From positions 37,503 through 101,502 of the forward strand of contig JBKEBQ010000053.1 in NCBI GenBank assembly GCA_047973225.1: a stretch of 64,000 nt of DNA. Reading direction: 5' to 3'. Positions 35,438-43,316 of this stretch are shown here, piece by piece; the stretch's first letter is position 1; each line of letters opens with the position of its first letter. The DNA comes from JBKEBQ01 sp047973225. Lineage in GTDB: Bacteria; Bacillota_I; Bacilli_A; Erysipelotrichales; Erysipelotrichaceae. The notes under the pieces were generated by a model. The model was not told the DNA's origin and ran no database searches. It saw only the letters and a program-made list of their open reading frames with translations. Both the position numbers and the translations under genes were made by a program.

Positions 35438-37579
35438 TCATTTCTTATCAGATGTTTTTGCTTCTTTGGTATTTTTTTCCAACAATGCTTTCGCCGATAC
35501 ATTGACTCTGCCTCGATCATCCACTTCAGTGACTTTTACTTTGATAATATCACCAATTTTTAGCACGTCCTCCACTTTTTCAACCCGCTCATGTTTAATT
35601 TTCGATACATGCAACAATCCATCAGTATCGCCAAATAGATTCACAAACGCCCCGAATTTTTCAATTCGCACAACTTTGGCATCAAAAATATCACCAACTT
35701 TTGCGACTTTTATAATATCGGCAATCATTTGTGCCGCCTTATTAATCATTTCGCGATCATAATGATAAATAATTACATCACCATCATCATTAATATCAAT
35801 TTTCACATCATCACATTGCTCAATAATTTCGTTGATCATTTTACCACCAGGTCCAATAACCACTTTGATTTTATCTACATCAATATTCATGAAATGCGTT
35901 TTTGGCGCATATTTTGAAACATCTGCTCTTGGAGAAACGATGGCTGTTTCCATATTTTCTAAAATCTGCAAACGTGCTTTTCCTGCTTGCTCAAGCGCTT
36001 CTTCAAAAATGGCTTGTGTAATCCCATTTACTTTGATATCCATTTGTAACGCTGTAATACCATCTCTTGTACCAGCAACTTTAAAATCCATATCACCAAA
36101 ATGATCTTCCAATCCTTGAATATCTGTTAATACTGTATAATTGTCATCCTCATCCATAATCAATCCCATCGCAATTCCAGCAACTGCTGCTTTGATCGGT
36201 ACACCAGCAGCCATCAAAGACATGGATCCTGCACAAATAGATGCTTGCGAAGAAGAACCATTCGATTCCAATACTTCCGCTACTACCCGTAGTGTATATG
36301 GGAAATCTTCAACGCTTGGTAATACTTGTGCCAATGCTCGCTCTCCTAAAGCGCCATGACCAATTTCACGACGACCCGGAGCCCCCATTCTACCTGTTTC
36401 ACCTACAGAATAAGGTGGAAAGTTATATTGATGCAAGAATCTCTTGGCTTTTACATCGGTTAAGTCATCAATGATTTGTTCATCATTTAACGCACCCAAG
36501 GTAACAACACTCAACACCTGTGTTTCGCCACGTGTAAAAACAGCACTACCGTGCACTCGTGGTAAAATATCCACTTGTGAATCAAGGTTTCTTAACTCAT
36601 CAATTTTTCTTCCATCTGGTCTTACCTTATCTTCAATAATCAAACGACGCACTTCATCAGCTTCAATGCTATGACAAATTTGTTTAATTTGTTTTAGGAT
36701 GCGTTCCTTCATTTTTTCACTCTCATAAGTACGTGATGCAAACAATGCTACAGCTGCATCTGTGATCTCATCTATTTTTGCATATCGTTCCAATTTTTTT
36801 TCAATCGAAACCGCAGAACGTATTTGTTTTTCAAATGAATCTCGTATTTCTTCATCAATTGCACTATCTACAACATACAATTCAATTTCACGCTTTTCCT
36901 TACCCACTTTAGCGATAATTTCTTCTTGAAAAGCAACCAATTCTTTTATTGCCTCATGACCAAACATGATGGCACCTAACATTTCGGCTTCGCTGACTTC
37001 CTTAGCACCTGCTTCTACCATATTTACAGCATATTTCGTACCAGCAACTGCCAAATCAATACTTGAATATGCTATTTGTTCAGGTGTTGGGTTGATAATA
37101 TACTCTCCATCAATATAGCCTACATTTACACCCGCAATGGGTCCATTAAAGGGAATGTCTGAAATTCCCAAAGCTAAACTCGCTCCAAACATCGCACTCA
37201 TTTCTGCAGTTGCATTTGGGTCAAGTGATAATACGGTATTTACAACTTGCACCTCGTTACGGAATCCCCTCGCAAACAAGGGACGAATGGGACGATCAAT
37301 CATTCTTGCCGTCAACGTCGCATGCTCTGAAGGCCTTCCCTCTCTTCTCAAAAATCCTCCCGGAATTCTTCCTGCAGAATATAATTTTTCCTCATATAAT
37401 ACCGTAAGGGGAAAAAAATCAATATCCATCTTTGCTTGAGAACTTGCAGTTGCTGTAGATAATACGACTGTGTCTTCGTATCGAATCAATGCAGAACCAC
37501 CAGCTTGTTTTGCCAATTCTTTTGTTTCTACCACGATCCCACGACCATGGAAATCTAAACGAAATATCTCTTTCGCCAT
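35438..37579 (-). CDS. pnp: polyribonucleotide nucleotidyltransferase
   Basis: A 713-residue PNPase, the phosphorolytic 3'-5' exonuclease of RNA decay. It has two RNase PH domains with an alpha-helical linker between them. Hallmarks are GGFLRREGRPSEHATLTARMIDRP-type RNA-binding residues, SMSLMAAGVPI, and DFKVAGTRDGITALQMDIK (catalytic Asp). A KH domain (VVIGPGGKMINEI) and an S1 domain (GDIFDAKVVRIEKFGAFVNL) end the protein. It follows rpsO, as in most bacteria, but has its own promoter. Confidence 0.98.
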   Translation of the reverse strand: MAKEIFRLDFHGRGIVVETKELAKQAGGSALIRYEDTVVLSTATASSQAKMDIDFFPLTVLYEEKLYSAGRIPGGFLRREGRPSEHATLTARMIDRPIRPLFARGFRNEVQVVNTVLSLDPNATAEMSAMFGASLALGISDIPFNGPIAGVNVGYIDGEYIINPTPEQIAYSSIDLAVAGTKYAVNMVEAGAKEVSEAEMLGAIMFGHEAIKELVAFQEEIIAKVGKEKREIELYVVDSAIDEEIRDSFEKQIRSAVSIEKKLERYAKIDEITDAAVALFASRTYESEKMKERILKQIKQICHSIEADEVRRLIIEDKVRPDGRKIDELRNLDSQVDILPRVHGSAVFTRGETQVLSVVTLGALNDEQIIDDLTDVKAKRFLHQYNFPPYSVGETGRMGAPGRREIGHGALGERALAQVLPSVEDFPYTLRVVAEVLESNGSSSQASICAGSMSLMAAGVPIKAAVAGIAMGLIMDEDDNYTVLTDIQGLEDHFGDMDFKVAGTRDGITALQMDIKVNGITQAIFEEALEQAGKARLQILENMETAIVSPRADVSKYAPKTHFMNIDVDKIKVVIGPGGKMINEIIEQCDDVKIDINDDGDVIIYHYDREMINKAAQMIADIIKVAKVGDIFDAKVVRIEKFGAFVNLFGDTDGLLHVSKIKHERVEKVEDVLKIGDIIKVKVTEVDDRGRVNVSAKALLEKNTKEAKTSDKK

Positions 37580-37615
37580 GCTTTCACCTCTTTTTTTCTT
37601 TATCTTTCTAATGAT

Positions 37616-37644
37616 ATCATATATACAAGTTGAAATATATACAA
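37616..37644 (-). promoter_or_regulatory. pnp promoter
   Basis: Minus-strand TTGTAT (37639-37644), 17-bp spacer, TATGAT (37616-37621), upstream of an AGAGGTG ribosome binding site. It separates pnp from rpsO, which has its own terminator. Confidence 0.6.
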
Positions 37645-37754
37645 AAATATCGTTTCGAAGATAGCAGCCTCTAAAACTTATAGTCCATCCGTTTTGTATG
37701 CTTAAATAATAACGCTAGTTTTAAATAGCAAGAATGTCAATATCCCAATAACAC

Positions 37755-37779
37755 CAAAAAAAAGGAATCTTTTGATCCC
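37755..37779 (-). terminator. terminator after rpsO
   Basis: Minus-strand stem GGGATC/GATTCC (one wobble) with an AAAA loop followed by eight T. It lies shortly past the rpsO stop. Confidence 0.7.
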
Positions 37780-37788
37780 ATTTCATTA

Positions 37789-38055
37789 TTATTTTCTTAA
37801 TCCTAAACGTTGGATTAGTGTTGTATAACGTACTAAATCCATATTTTTTAAATATTTCAATAAATTACGTCGTTTTCCAACCTTTTGCATCAACCCTCTT
37901 TGTGAGTGAAAATCGTGTTTGTGCTCCTTCATATGAACCGTCAAACGATTGATTTCCTCAGTTAATACAGCAACTTGTACTTCTGGCGATCCTGTATCAT
38001 CCGCTTTGGTTGCATATTCTTTCATAATCGCCTGCTTTTCGCCTTTTAATAACAT
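37789..38055 (-). CDS. rpsO: 30S ribosomal protein S15
   Basis: An 88-residue S15 from the ATG at 38055, after an AAAGGAGGAGC ribosome binding site; in-frame codons upstream belong to the leader. Conserved segments are DTGSPEVQVAVLTEEINRLTVH, HKHDFHSQRGL and RRNLLKYL. S15 binds the central domain of 16S rRNA. It has its own promoter and about 80 nt of leader, where S15 autoregulation would occur; no specific leader structure is claimed. Confidence 0.98.
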   Translation of the reverse strand: MLLKGEKQAIMKEYATKADDTGSPEVQVAVLTEEINRLTVHMKEHKHDFHSQRGLMQKVGKRRNLLKYLKNMDLVRYTTLIQRLGLRK

Positions 38056-38136
38056 CTTTGCTCCTCCTTTTTGTATTGTCGTTTTTATCCACGTAAATGC
38101 TTGAGGAAGCAATAAACCTAGAATAAAACCTACTTG

Positions 38137-38165
38137 ATAATATCACACTTTTAATTTTCCGTCAA
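38137..38165 (-). promoter_or_regulatory. rpsO promoter
   Basis: Minus-strand TTGACG (38160-38165), exactly 17 bp, TATTAT (38137-38142). Strong sigma-A type, about 80 bp before the rpsO ATG. Confidence 0.75.
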
Positions 38166-38553
38166 TATGTTGTGTTTTTGAGGGTAATGTAAAATTTTAG
38201 TATCAAGAAAAAAAGAGATCCTATGTCATATTGTCGAGAAACAAACCATAGGAGAGCTCATACACTCTATAGCAAACATTACCGATTATTTAAATACTAA
38301 TTACAATCTTTCTTTACTAACATTGCTAATGACACTTCCAAACTATATGCAATTGAACTTACTTTATCCCCTTCGATATAGTTCTTGTCTATTCATACCT
38401 CGTCTTCCAAAATCACATTGCATTTTATTATCAAGCTGTGCACAGAGTTTTTAATCATTAGCAATAATGGCCAAGCGAATCATTCCCTATTCCTTTTAAC
38501 CTATTTTTATAAAGCCAAAAGTTTAAAATAACACCTTCTAATAAAGCATTATT
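38166..38553. other. gene-free stretch with possible decayed coding sequence
   Basis: 388 bp between the bacteriocin operon and the rpsO promoter. On the minus strand two frames carry short protein-like runs broken by stops: one around LDNKMQCDFGRRGMNRQEL, and in another frame DKVSSIAYSLEVSLAMLVKKD. Together they could be a frame-shifted gene remnant, but no family is recognised. No good promoter or terminator was found apart from that of rpsO. Confidence 0.35.
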
Positions 38554-38739
38554 TTAGTATTTTTCTTTGTTTTTCAACGATCGAATGGAGATTAAAATCC
38601 CTGATACAGTAGAATAAATCAGTGTCGCAACCAACAGTAATTCACGCCTTTCCCTCACCAATATCGCTATACAAACATAGACAAAAAAGATAGCCACTAA
38701 CGATATATCAAATTTTAAATTTTTTTTATTGTATTTCAT
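38554..38739 (-). CDS. putative circular bacteriocin immunity protein (CirE-like)
   Basis: A 61-residue small, basic membrane protein from the ATG at 38739 (AAGGAAAA upstream). It has two hydrophobic segments (ISLVAIFFVYVCIAILV and LLLVATLIYSTVSGILI), separated by RERRE, with Lys-rich ends. Small cationic membrane proteins of this size are the immunity proteins of circular bacteriocin operons and are the last gene of the cirABCDE set. Here too it is the last gene. No clear sequence signature exists for this class, so the call rests on size, topology and place. Confidence 0.65.
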   Translation of the reverse strand: MKYNKKNLKFDISLVAIFFVYVCIAILVRERRELLLVATLIYSTVSGILISIRSLKNKEKY

Positions 38740-38831
38740 AATATTTTCCTTCTTCCTCAATTTTAAATCAAACTATTTTTCTTTGCAATCTATTTAAAGT
38801 TGAAAGCAAAGATATTGATACTTCCATTTTA

Positions 38832-39443
38832 TTAAATATGTAAAACTTTCGTGGATAATTGTATAATCGTATCTTCAACATGACTAGAAAAAATACAATA
38901 TCCTTGATGTCTTTTTATGTGCTCATTAATCAATGAAATGGCTGCACTTCGACTATCCTTATCCAATGAATTAAATGGTTCGTCCAGCAATAATATTGGA
39001 TACTCTAAAGCTAAAAAAGTAGCGAAATACAGTTTGTATTTCATGCCTAGTGAATATGTTGAGATTTCTTTATCTTCATCCACACAAAGATGTAACGCCT
39101 GTAAGTTTTTTTGTACGCTACTATAAAACGATTCTTCTTTTTTCCACATTGCTTTGATCCATGCTACATACTCTTTTAACGAAAGTGATTCATAAAAATT
39201 TGGCGATGATGGAATGTATATTACTCTTTTTTTTAAATCATTTTGCGAATAGTCAATTCCATCTATTGTACATTTTAACTGTGGCGCATAATTTAATCCA
39301 CACAAAATTTTTAACAGTGTCGTTTTCCCTGTACCATTCTTTCCTTTAATACACAAAGATTCATTTTGTTTCAGGGAAAAAGAAAACTCTTTAAATACGC
39401 AATGATCTCCGTAGGAAAAATGAAGTTTTTTTATTTCAAGCAT
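38832..39443 (-). CDS. ABC transporter ATPase of circular bacteriocin operon (CirD-like)
   Basis: 203 residues from the ATG at 39443 (AAGGAG upstream). A complete nucleotide-binding domain: Walker A GKNGTGKTT at about residues 34-42, signature TYSLGMKYKL, Walker B ILLLDEPFNSLD and H-loop FSSHVED. In circular bacteriocin clusters this ATPase pairs with the DUF95 membrane protein for export and for part of self-protection. It lies directly downstream of the DUF95 gene. Sequence alone would only say ABC ATPase; the cluster context gives the role. Confidence 0.88.
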   Translation of the reverse strand: MLEIKKLHFSYGDHCVFKEFSFSLKQNESLCIKGKNGTGKTTLLKILCGLNYAPQLKCTIDGIDYSQNDLKKRVIYIPSSPNFYESLSLKEYVAWIKAMWKKEESFYSSVQKNLQALHLCVDEDKEISTYSLGMKYKLYFATFLALEYPILLLDEPFNSLDKDSRSAAISLINEHIKRHQGYCIFSSHVEDTIIQLSTKVLHI

Positions 39444-39462
39444 TACCGGTAAGCTCCTTTCT

Positions 39463-39975
39463 TCATACTTTGCTTTCAATGCAAGCAGCAATTAGTATAA
39501 ACAACAGCATAAAAAACAAACTGATAAGTACATATTTTATACTTATGACTTTGCTTTCAACATGCCTCATGTTGTAAAAAAATTTATACGTTTCATATGA
39601 TATTGCAGCAGCGATGCATAACGCTACCGTTTCAAAAATAAAATGTGGTGCTACATATCGGAAAATCGGATAATGTCCAGAACTATTGTATACGCCAATT
39701 AAGATTCTTCCCAAAACGACACCATTCGCAACAATAATGAAATTCCCTAGAAGTCCAAACGTAAAAGTTCCCGCCGAGATAATCAAAAACATGGTAAATA
39801 GATTGTGCTTCAATAAGTCATGAAAAGCGATTTTATTGGGATTGATTGGAATTATCTCATTTTGAAAAAAAAGCATTCCAAACACGATCGAGATAACATA
39901 GACAAATGCTGCAACATAAAACGATTTTCTATAATATATAAATGTATCACTAATCAACAATATTAATCTTTTCAA
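39463..39975 (-). CDS. SpoIIM/DUF95 membrane protein of bacteriocin operon (CirC-like)
   Basis: 170 residues if TTG at 39975 is the start, since AGGTGG lies 8 bp before it; GTG codons at 39987 and 39984 sit on the ribosome binding site itself. Five or so membrane helices; the SpoIIM/DUF95 core is LFTMFLIISAGTFTFGLLGNFIIVANGVVLGRI followed by VAPHFIFETVALCIAAAISY (shown in parts). DUF95 proteins are a constant component of circular bacteriocin operons (As-48C, CirC, UclC types) and are thought to form the permease with the adjacent ATPase. It overlaps the end of the large membrane gene. Confidence 0.85.
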   Translation of the reverse strand: MKRLILLISDTFIYYRKSFYVAAFVYVISIVFGMLFFQNEIIPINPNKIAFHDLLKHNLFTMFLIISAGTFTFGLLGNFIIVANGVVLGRILIGVYNSSGHYPIFRYVAPHFIFETVALCIAAAISYETYKFFYNMRHVESKVISIKYVLISLFFMLLFILIAACIESKV

Positions 39976-41578
39976 GAACTTCACCACCTTTTTGTATATA
40001 CTGATTCAATTGGATATTGATTCCCCATGCAAAACCTATGAAAATAAACAAAATCACTGTAAATCCAACATACGACATAAACGAGAATATATAATCACTG
40101 ACCAACAATCCCATTGGTAATATCGTAAATACACTTTTATATAATGAATATAACTTTTCTTCAATAGATGTATCTTCATCACTTTCCCTTAATTCCAGTC
40201 CCGCTTTACAACGATTAGAAAACACAAAGAAACTTGCAAAACTTGCATGTTTTGCGTTAAATTTATGCATATTTTTATGTATCACTATCATCAAACCAGT
40301 ACATCCTATCACGCTAGTAATATCATTGATAAAGTAAAAACACAATCCAATAGAAAATAAAATCTGTATTATAGAAATTGATGTGCTGCTCCAAATCAGC
40401 ACATCTAACTTTTGCCTGTACAGTGTCAATATTGATTTTCCTGACAATTTCCAATAATACAAGTCTAGACAGTTTTTATAATTTGAAAAAGAATGCACTC
40501 CATTTATCAACATGGATCGCAAATAATTTGCATTGCCAATAAAATAAAACCATAATATGAAAAACATTTTATGTATTTGTGAAGTTACGTGATTTAAAAT
40601 AATTACCTCAACCATCATGAAAACAATAATTTCTGGTTGCTTCTTCACTTGTAAATACGTCTTCTCTAAACCTGCTATTTTCAACATTTTTATAAATGGT
40701 AAATTGATTGCCTTATCGTTTTTTAAAAATTGTTGTTTCAATGCACATTTTTTCTCGTGCAAGAATTTCGCTTCCCATACACTTTTATATTGGATGAGAT
40801 TATTGAGCACTGATAAAACAACAAAAATACCAATGATAACAAGTATTATCACACCATATTCACTAAAAAAACTTTGAAGCCAAGAAAAAACATCTAGTAC
40901 GGATGTCAATAGTCGCTGCAATAATATGTATTCGTTATAATTTTTTGTTTTTATCACAACATTTAAAATCTCTAGAAACGTTTGTGCAATTTTCACCAAG
41001 CTATTGAATACAAAAACAAGTAAAGACGCTGTACATATAAATTTAAAAAAAGCAAGACATTGCGTCAATTTTCCTTCAATATGTTTCGTCAGCTCCTTTA
41101 TCATTTGTTGCGCCTGCATAAAAAGTCCTAAAAAAATACTAATTATTATAAAAAAAAGGGAATTTGCAGATATTATGGTTGAAATTATAATCAACGGAAT
41201 TAAAAAAGGAAGTTTAAATACCAATTCTGCACATACTGGCATGATAATCGTTTTGCGAAAAAAAACAGTATAGTACGGTGATGACATTTGATATTCAGAT
41301 AAAAATGTATTGATAATTTCGCTAGTTGATTTACTAAAACCTTGAACTTGTACAAAGGCAAACAGTCCTAAAATTATACTTATATACTCATTTAATCCAT
41401 ATTCCTTTAACATACAAATAATAGAATAAGTACAAATACTATTGATTATAAACGATAAAACAAGTTTTATATAGAAAAACATATAACACTTTTTTAACGA
41501 TTTAACGGAAAAAAAACTTTGATAAAATTTACATTTGTTGCGCAATTTACTTTTACATAAAAGTGAAATTTGTATCAT
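39950..41578 (-). CDS. large membrane protein of circular bacteriocin maturation (CirB-like)
   Basis: 542 residues from the ATG at 41578, preceded by AGGAGGATTTAAG. Polytopic, with roughly ten hydrophobic segments (for example ISIILGLFAFVQVQGF, LIPLIIISTIISANSLFFII, VIILVIIGIFVVLSVL), and rich in Ile, Leu and Phe. No catalytic motif is visible. In circularin A, uberolysin and AS-48 operons the gene after the precursor encodes a membrane protein of about this size, required for production and suspected in leader removal or cyclisation. Its position here, directly after the precursor gene, is the same. Function is inferred from context. Confidence 0.8.
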   Translation of the reverse strand: MIQISLLCKSKLRNKCKFYQSFFSVKSLKKCYMFFYIKLVLSFIINSICTYSIICMLKEYGLNEYISIILGLFAFVQVQGFSKSTSEIINTFLSEYQMSSPYYTVFFRKTIIMPVCAELVFKLPFLIPLIIISTIISANSLFFIIISIFLGLFMQAQQMIKELTKHIEGKLTQCLAFFKFICTASLLVFVFNSLVKIAQTFLEILNVVIKTKNYNEYILLQRLLTSVLDVFSWLQSFFSEYGVIILVIIGIFVVLSVLNNLIQYKSVWEAKFLHEKKCALKQQFLKNDKAINLPFIKMLKIAGLEKTYLQVKKQPEIIVFMMVEVIILNHVTSQIHKMFFILWFYFIGNANYLRSMLINGVHSFSNYKNCLDLYYWKLSGKSILTLYRQKLDVLIWSSTSISIIQILFSIGLCFYFINDITSVIGCTGLMIVIHKNMHKFNAKHASFASFFVFSNRCKAGLELRESDEDTSIEEKLYSLYKSVFTILPMGLLVSDYIFSFMSYVGFTVILFIFIGFAWGINIQLNQYIQKGGEVLEKINIVD

Positions 41579-41662
41579 CTTAAATCCTCCTAAGACAACA
41601 TAGAAATGGAAGCTCATTTGGCTTGTTTCATGATCTACCCAATTTTAAAAATAAACATATGC

Positions 41663-41893
41663 TTACCAAGCGATCGCTTTTTTCATACTTTTTTTTGCTA
41701 ATTTTTTTACAGTTGCTTTGAATGTTGCCCATCCCATTGTCATAATAGCTGATGTTCCACCAGAAAAAATACTACCTATGATACCCAATATCGTAATAAA
41801 AGTTCCAGCTCCTAATATAACATTTACAACCGTTGATGCAATTGCGGAAGGTACCCCTAATTGTGCTGCAACGAGATTAATAAAAATCATCAT
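41663..41893 (-). CDS. circular bacteriocin precursor, circularin A-like
   Basis: A 76-residue precursor; AGGAGG lies 7 bp before the ATG. After a short leader (MMIFIN or MMIFINL) the core aligns with remembered circularin A: TVVNVILGAGTFITILGII matches TIVNVILNAGTLVTVLGII, and MGWATFKATVKKLAKKSM matches IGWATFKATVQKLAKQSM. Cleavage before Val8, as in circularin A (L-V), gives a 69-residue core, the same length; a start at Leu7, common in other members, gives 70. The C-terminal residue is Trp. The core has seven Lys and no acidic residue, typical of the cationic, helical saposin-like group I. Head-to-tail ligation would join Trp76 to Val8 or Leu7. It acts by permeabilising membranes of related Gram-positives. 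First gene of its operon. Confidence 0.95.
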   Translation of the reverse strand: MMIFINLVAAQLGVPSAIASTVVNVILGAGTFITILGIIGSIFSGGTSAIMTMGWATFKATVKKLAKKSMKKAIAW

Positions 41894-42227
41894 ATCCTAT
41901 CCTCCTATATCTTTAACTTTACATTGTGTGCCAAACAAGCTTCACAAGAGTGTTTTTATTTTCAAACATCTCTCATATATATATACCACATTTCCAAGAT
42001 TTTTCCTTTTTTTATATAAATTTATGAAGTCTATGTGTTCTAAAAAAATCACAATTGCGAAATAGTTTTATATGCACTTAAAAAAATGCTTAGTTTTAGC
42101 AATGTATATTTCATTTTGATAAAGTTTTAAAAACTATATATCGTGTATTGCCCTACTGCATTTCTAAGCTCATATATAAATTTTTATTTGGAATAATAAT
42201 AGCAAAAAGATTCTTTTACTTTTCTAG
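41894..42227. other. upstream region of the bacteriocin operon
   Basis: 334 bp of very AT-rich DNA between the htrA terminator and the precursor ATG. Several AT-rich -10-like elements exist, for example an extended -10 TGGTATATA on the minus strand near 41984, but none has a convincing -35. No regulator gene, peptide gene or known riboswitch is seen here, so control of the operon is unclear. Confidence 0.5.
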
Positions 42228-42282
42228 TCAAAAAAGACTATAACTTTTTTTTTGCAAACCACAAAATAACTGTCATAGTCTT
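42228..42282 (-). terminator. terminator after htrA
   Basis: An 11-bp stem AAGACTATGAC/GTTATAGTCTT (one wobble) with a 27-base loop, ending in TTTTG on the minus strand. It insulates the bacteriocin operon from htrA. Confidence 0.65.
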
Positions 42283-42421
42283 ATGTTTCTATCGATAGAT
42301 CTGATAATTTTATTACTTTTCATTATTGTTTTTCCGCAAACATTTCTTTAATTGCGTAATATAAACCTACTTTATGTATTTATTCACACATGTGATTGCT
42401 TATCTCTTGTATGCAATATCC

Positions 42422-43204
42422 TTATTCATCAATCACGTCCTCAGCAAATGCTCTAGCTATATTAGATGGTATCGCAAATCCCAAGCCTTCGATATCACTA
42501 CCACTGCTTTTCGCATTGACAATTCCAATCAAATTACCCTCTTCATCAAATAACCCTCCACCAGAGTTTCCAGGGTTGATCGCTGCATCGGTTTGTAGTA
42601 AGGTCATTGTAACATTCTCAATTGAAATTTCTCTAGATGTTGAACTTAAAATTCCTTGCGTAACACTGCCACCCAATTCACCTAACGGATTTCCAATAGC
42701 CAAAACACCTTGTCCTACCAATAAATCCTCACTGTCAGCGAAAGTTGCGACAGTTAAAGTATCATCAGTATCAATTTTTAAAATTGCCAAATCGCTTTCT
42801 TCATCGCCACCAATATATTCAGCATCGTATTCATTTCCGTTTTTCAGTGTAACCTCTGCTCTTCGCGCACCATCAATTACATGATAATTTGTGATAATAT
42901 ATCCAGTTTCAGAAATGATAACACCACTTCCTGCCCCCTCACTAACATAATCTTGCATATAGCGTCCCCGTTGCACACTTTCTGTTTTTATTTCTACAAC
43001 AGTTTCACTCGCTTTCTCAGCGACTGTAGAAACATCTTTACTTGACAATAACGCTATCGCCGATTCATTATCTGTCTTTGTACTTGTACTATTTTGTTGA
43101 TTCCCAAATTCTATACTAATCATATATCCACCAAATGCACCAGTCAAAATAAGTGTACATATGCATAAGATACCTATCGTTGTTTTTAATATTTTACTTT
43201 TCAT
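42422..43204 (-). CDS. htrA: HtrA-like serine protease lacking a PDZ domain
   Basis: A 260-residue membrane-anchored trypsin-fold protease. One N-terminal helix (GILCICTLILTGAFGGYMI) anchors it to the outer face. The triad is His108 (ITNYHVID), Asp138 (ESDLAILKI) and Ser214 (NPGNSGGGLF). Bacterial HtrA/DegP proteins normally continue with at least one PDZ domain to about 400 residues. This one stops after IARAFAEDVIDE, where the PDZ linker should begin. No PDZ-like sequence was found in any minus-strand frame downstream. It may be truncated or naturally PDZ-free. The ribosome binding site is AGAGGTG. It should still be active in envelope protein quality control. Confidence 0.9.
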   Translation of the reverse strand: MKSKILKTTIGILCICTLILTGAFGGYMISIEFGNQQNSTSTKTDNESAIALLSSKDVSTVAEKASETVVEIKTESVQRGRYMQDYVSEGAGSGVIISETGYIITNYHVIDGARRAEVTLKNGNEYDAEYIGGDEESDLAILKIDTDDTLTVATFADSEDLLVGQGVLAIGNPLGELGGSVTQGILSSTSREISIENVTMTLLQTDAAINPGNSGGGLFDEEGNLIGIVNAKSSGSDIEGLGFAIPSNIARAFAEDVIDE

Positions 43205-43316
43205 AATTCACCTCTTTCTTATAATCTATTGTATATATTATTGTGAACATTTCATGAACGATGCCTGTCAAATTTATGAAAAGCGTGTATAATATACAAA
43301 AAAGCGAGGTATCATC

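Noticed and set aside
42396..42884. Plus-strand open frame of 162 codons opposite htrA
   Set aside because: It is a shadow of the htrA reading frame. Ser/Pro-rich low-complexity translation, no ribosome binding site, no recognisable domain.
43236..43256. Rex-like site (TTGTGAA-N4-TCATGAA) between htrA and the dehydrogenase gene
   Set aside because: Only one half-site matches the Rex consensus; the other half differs at several positions.
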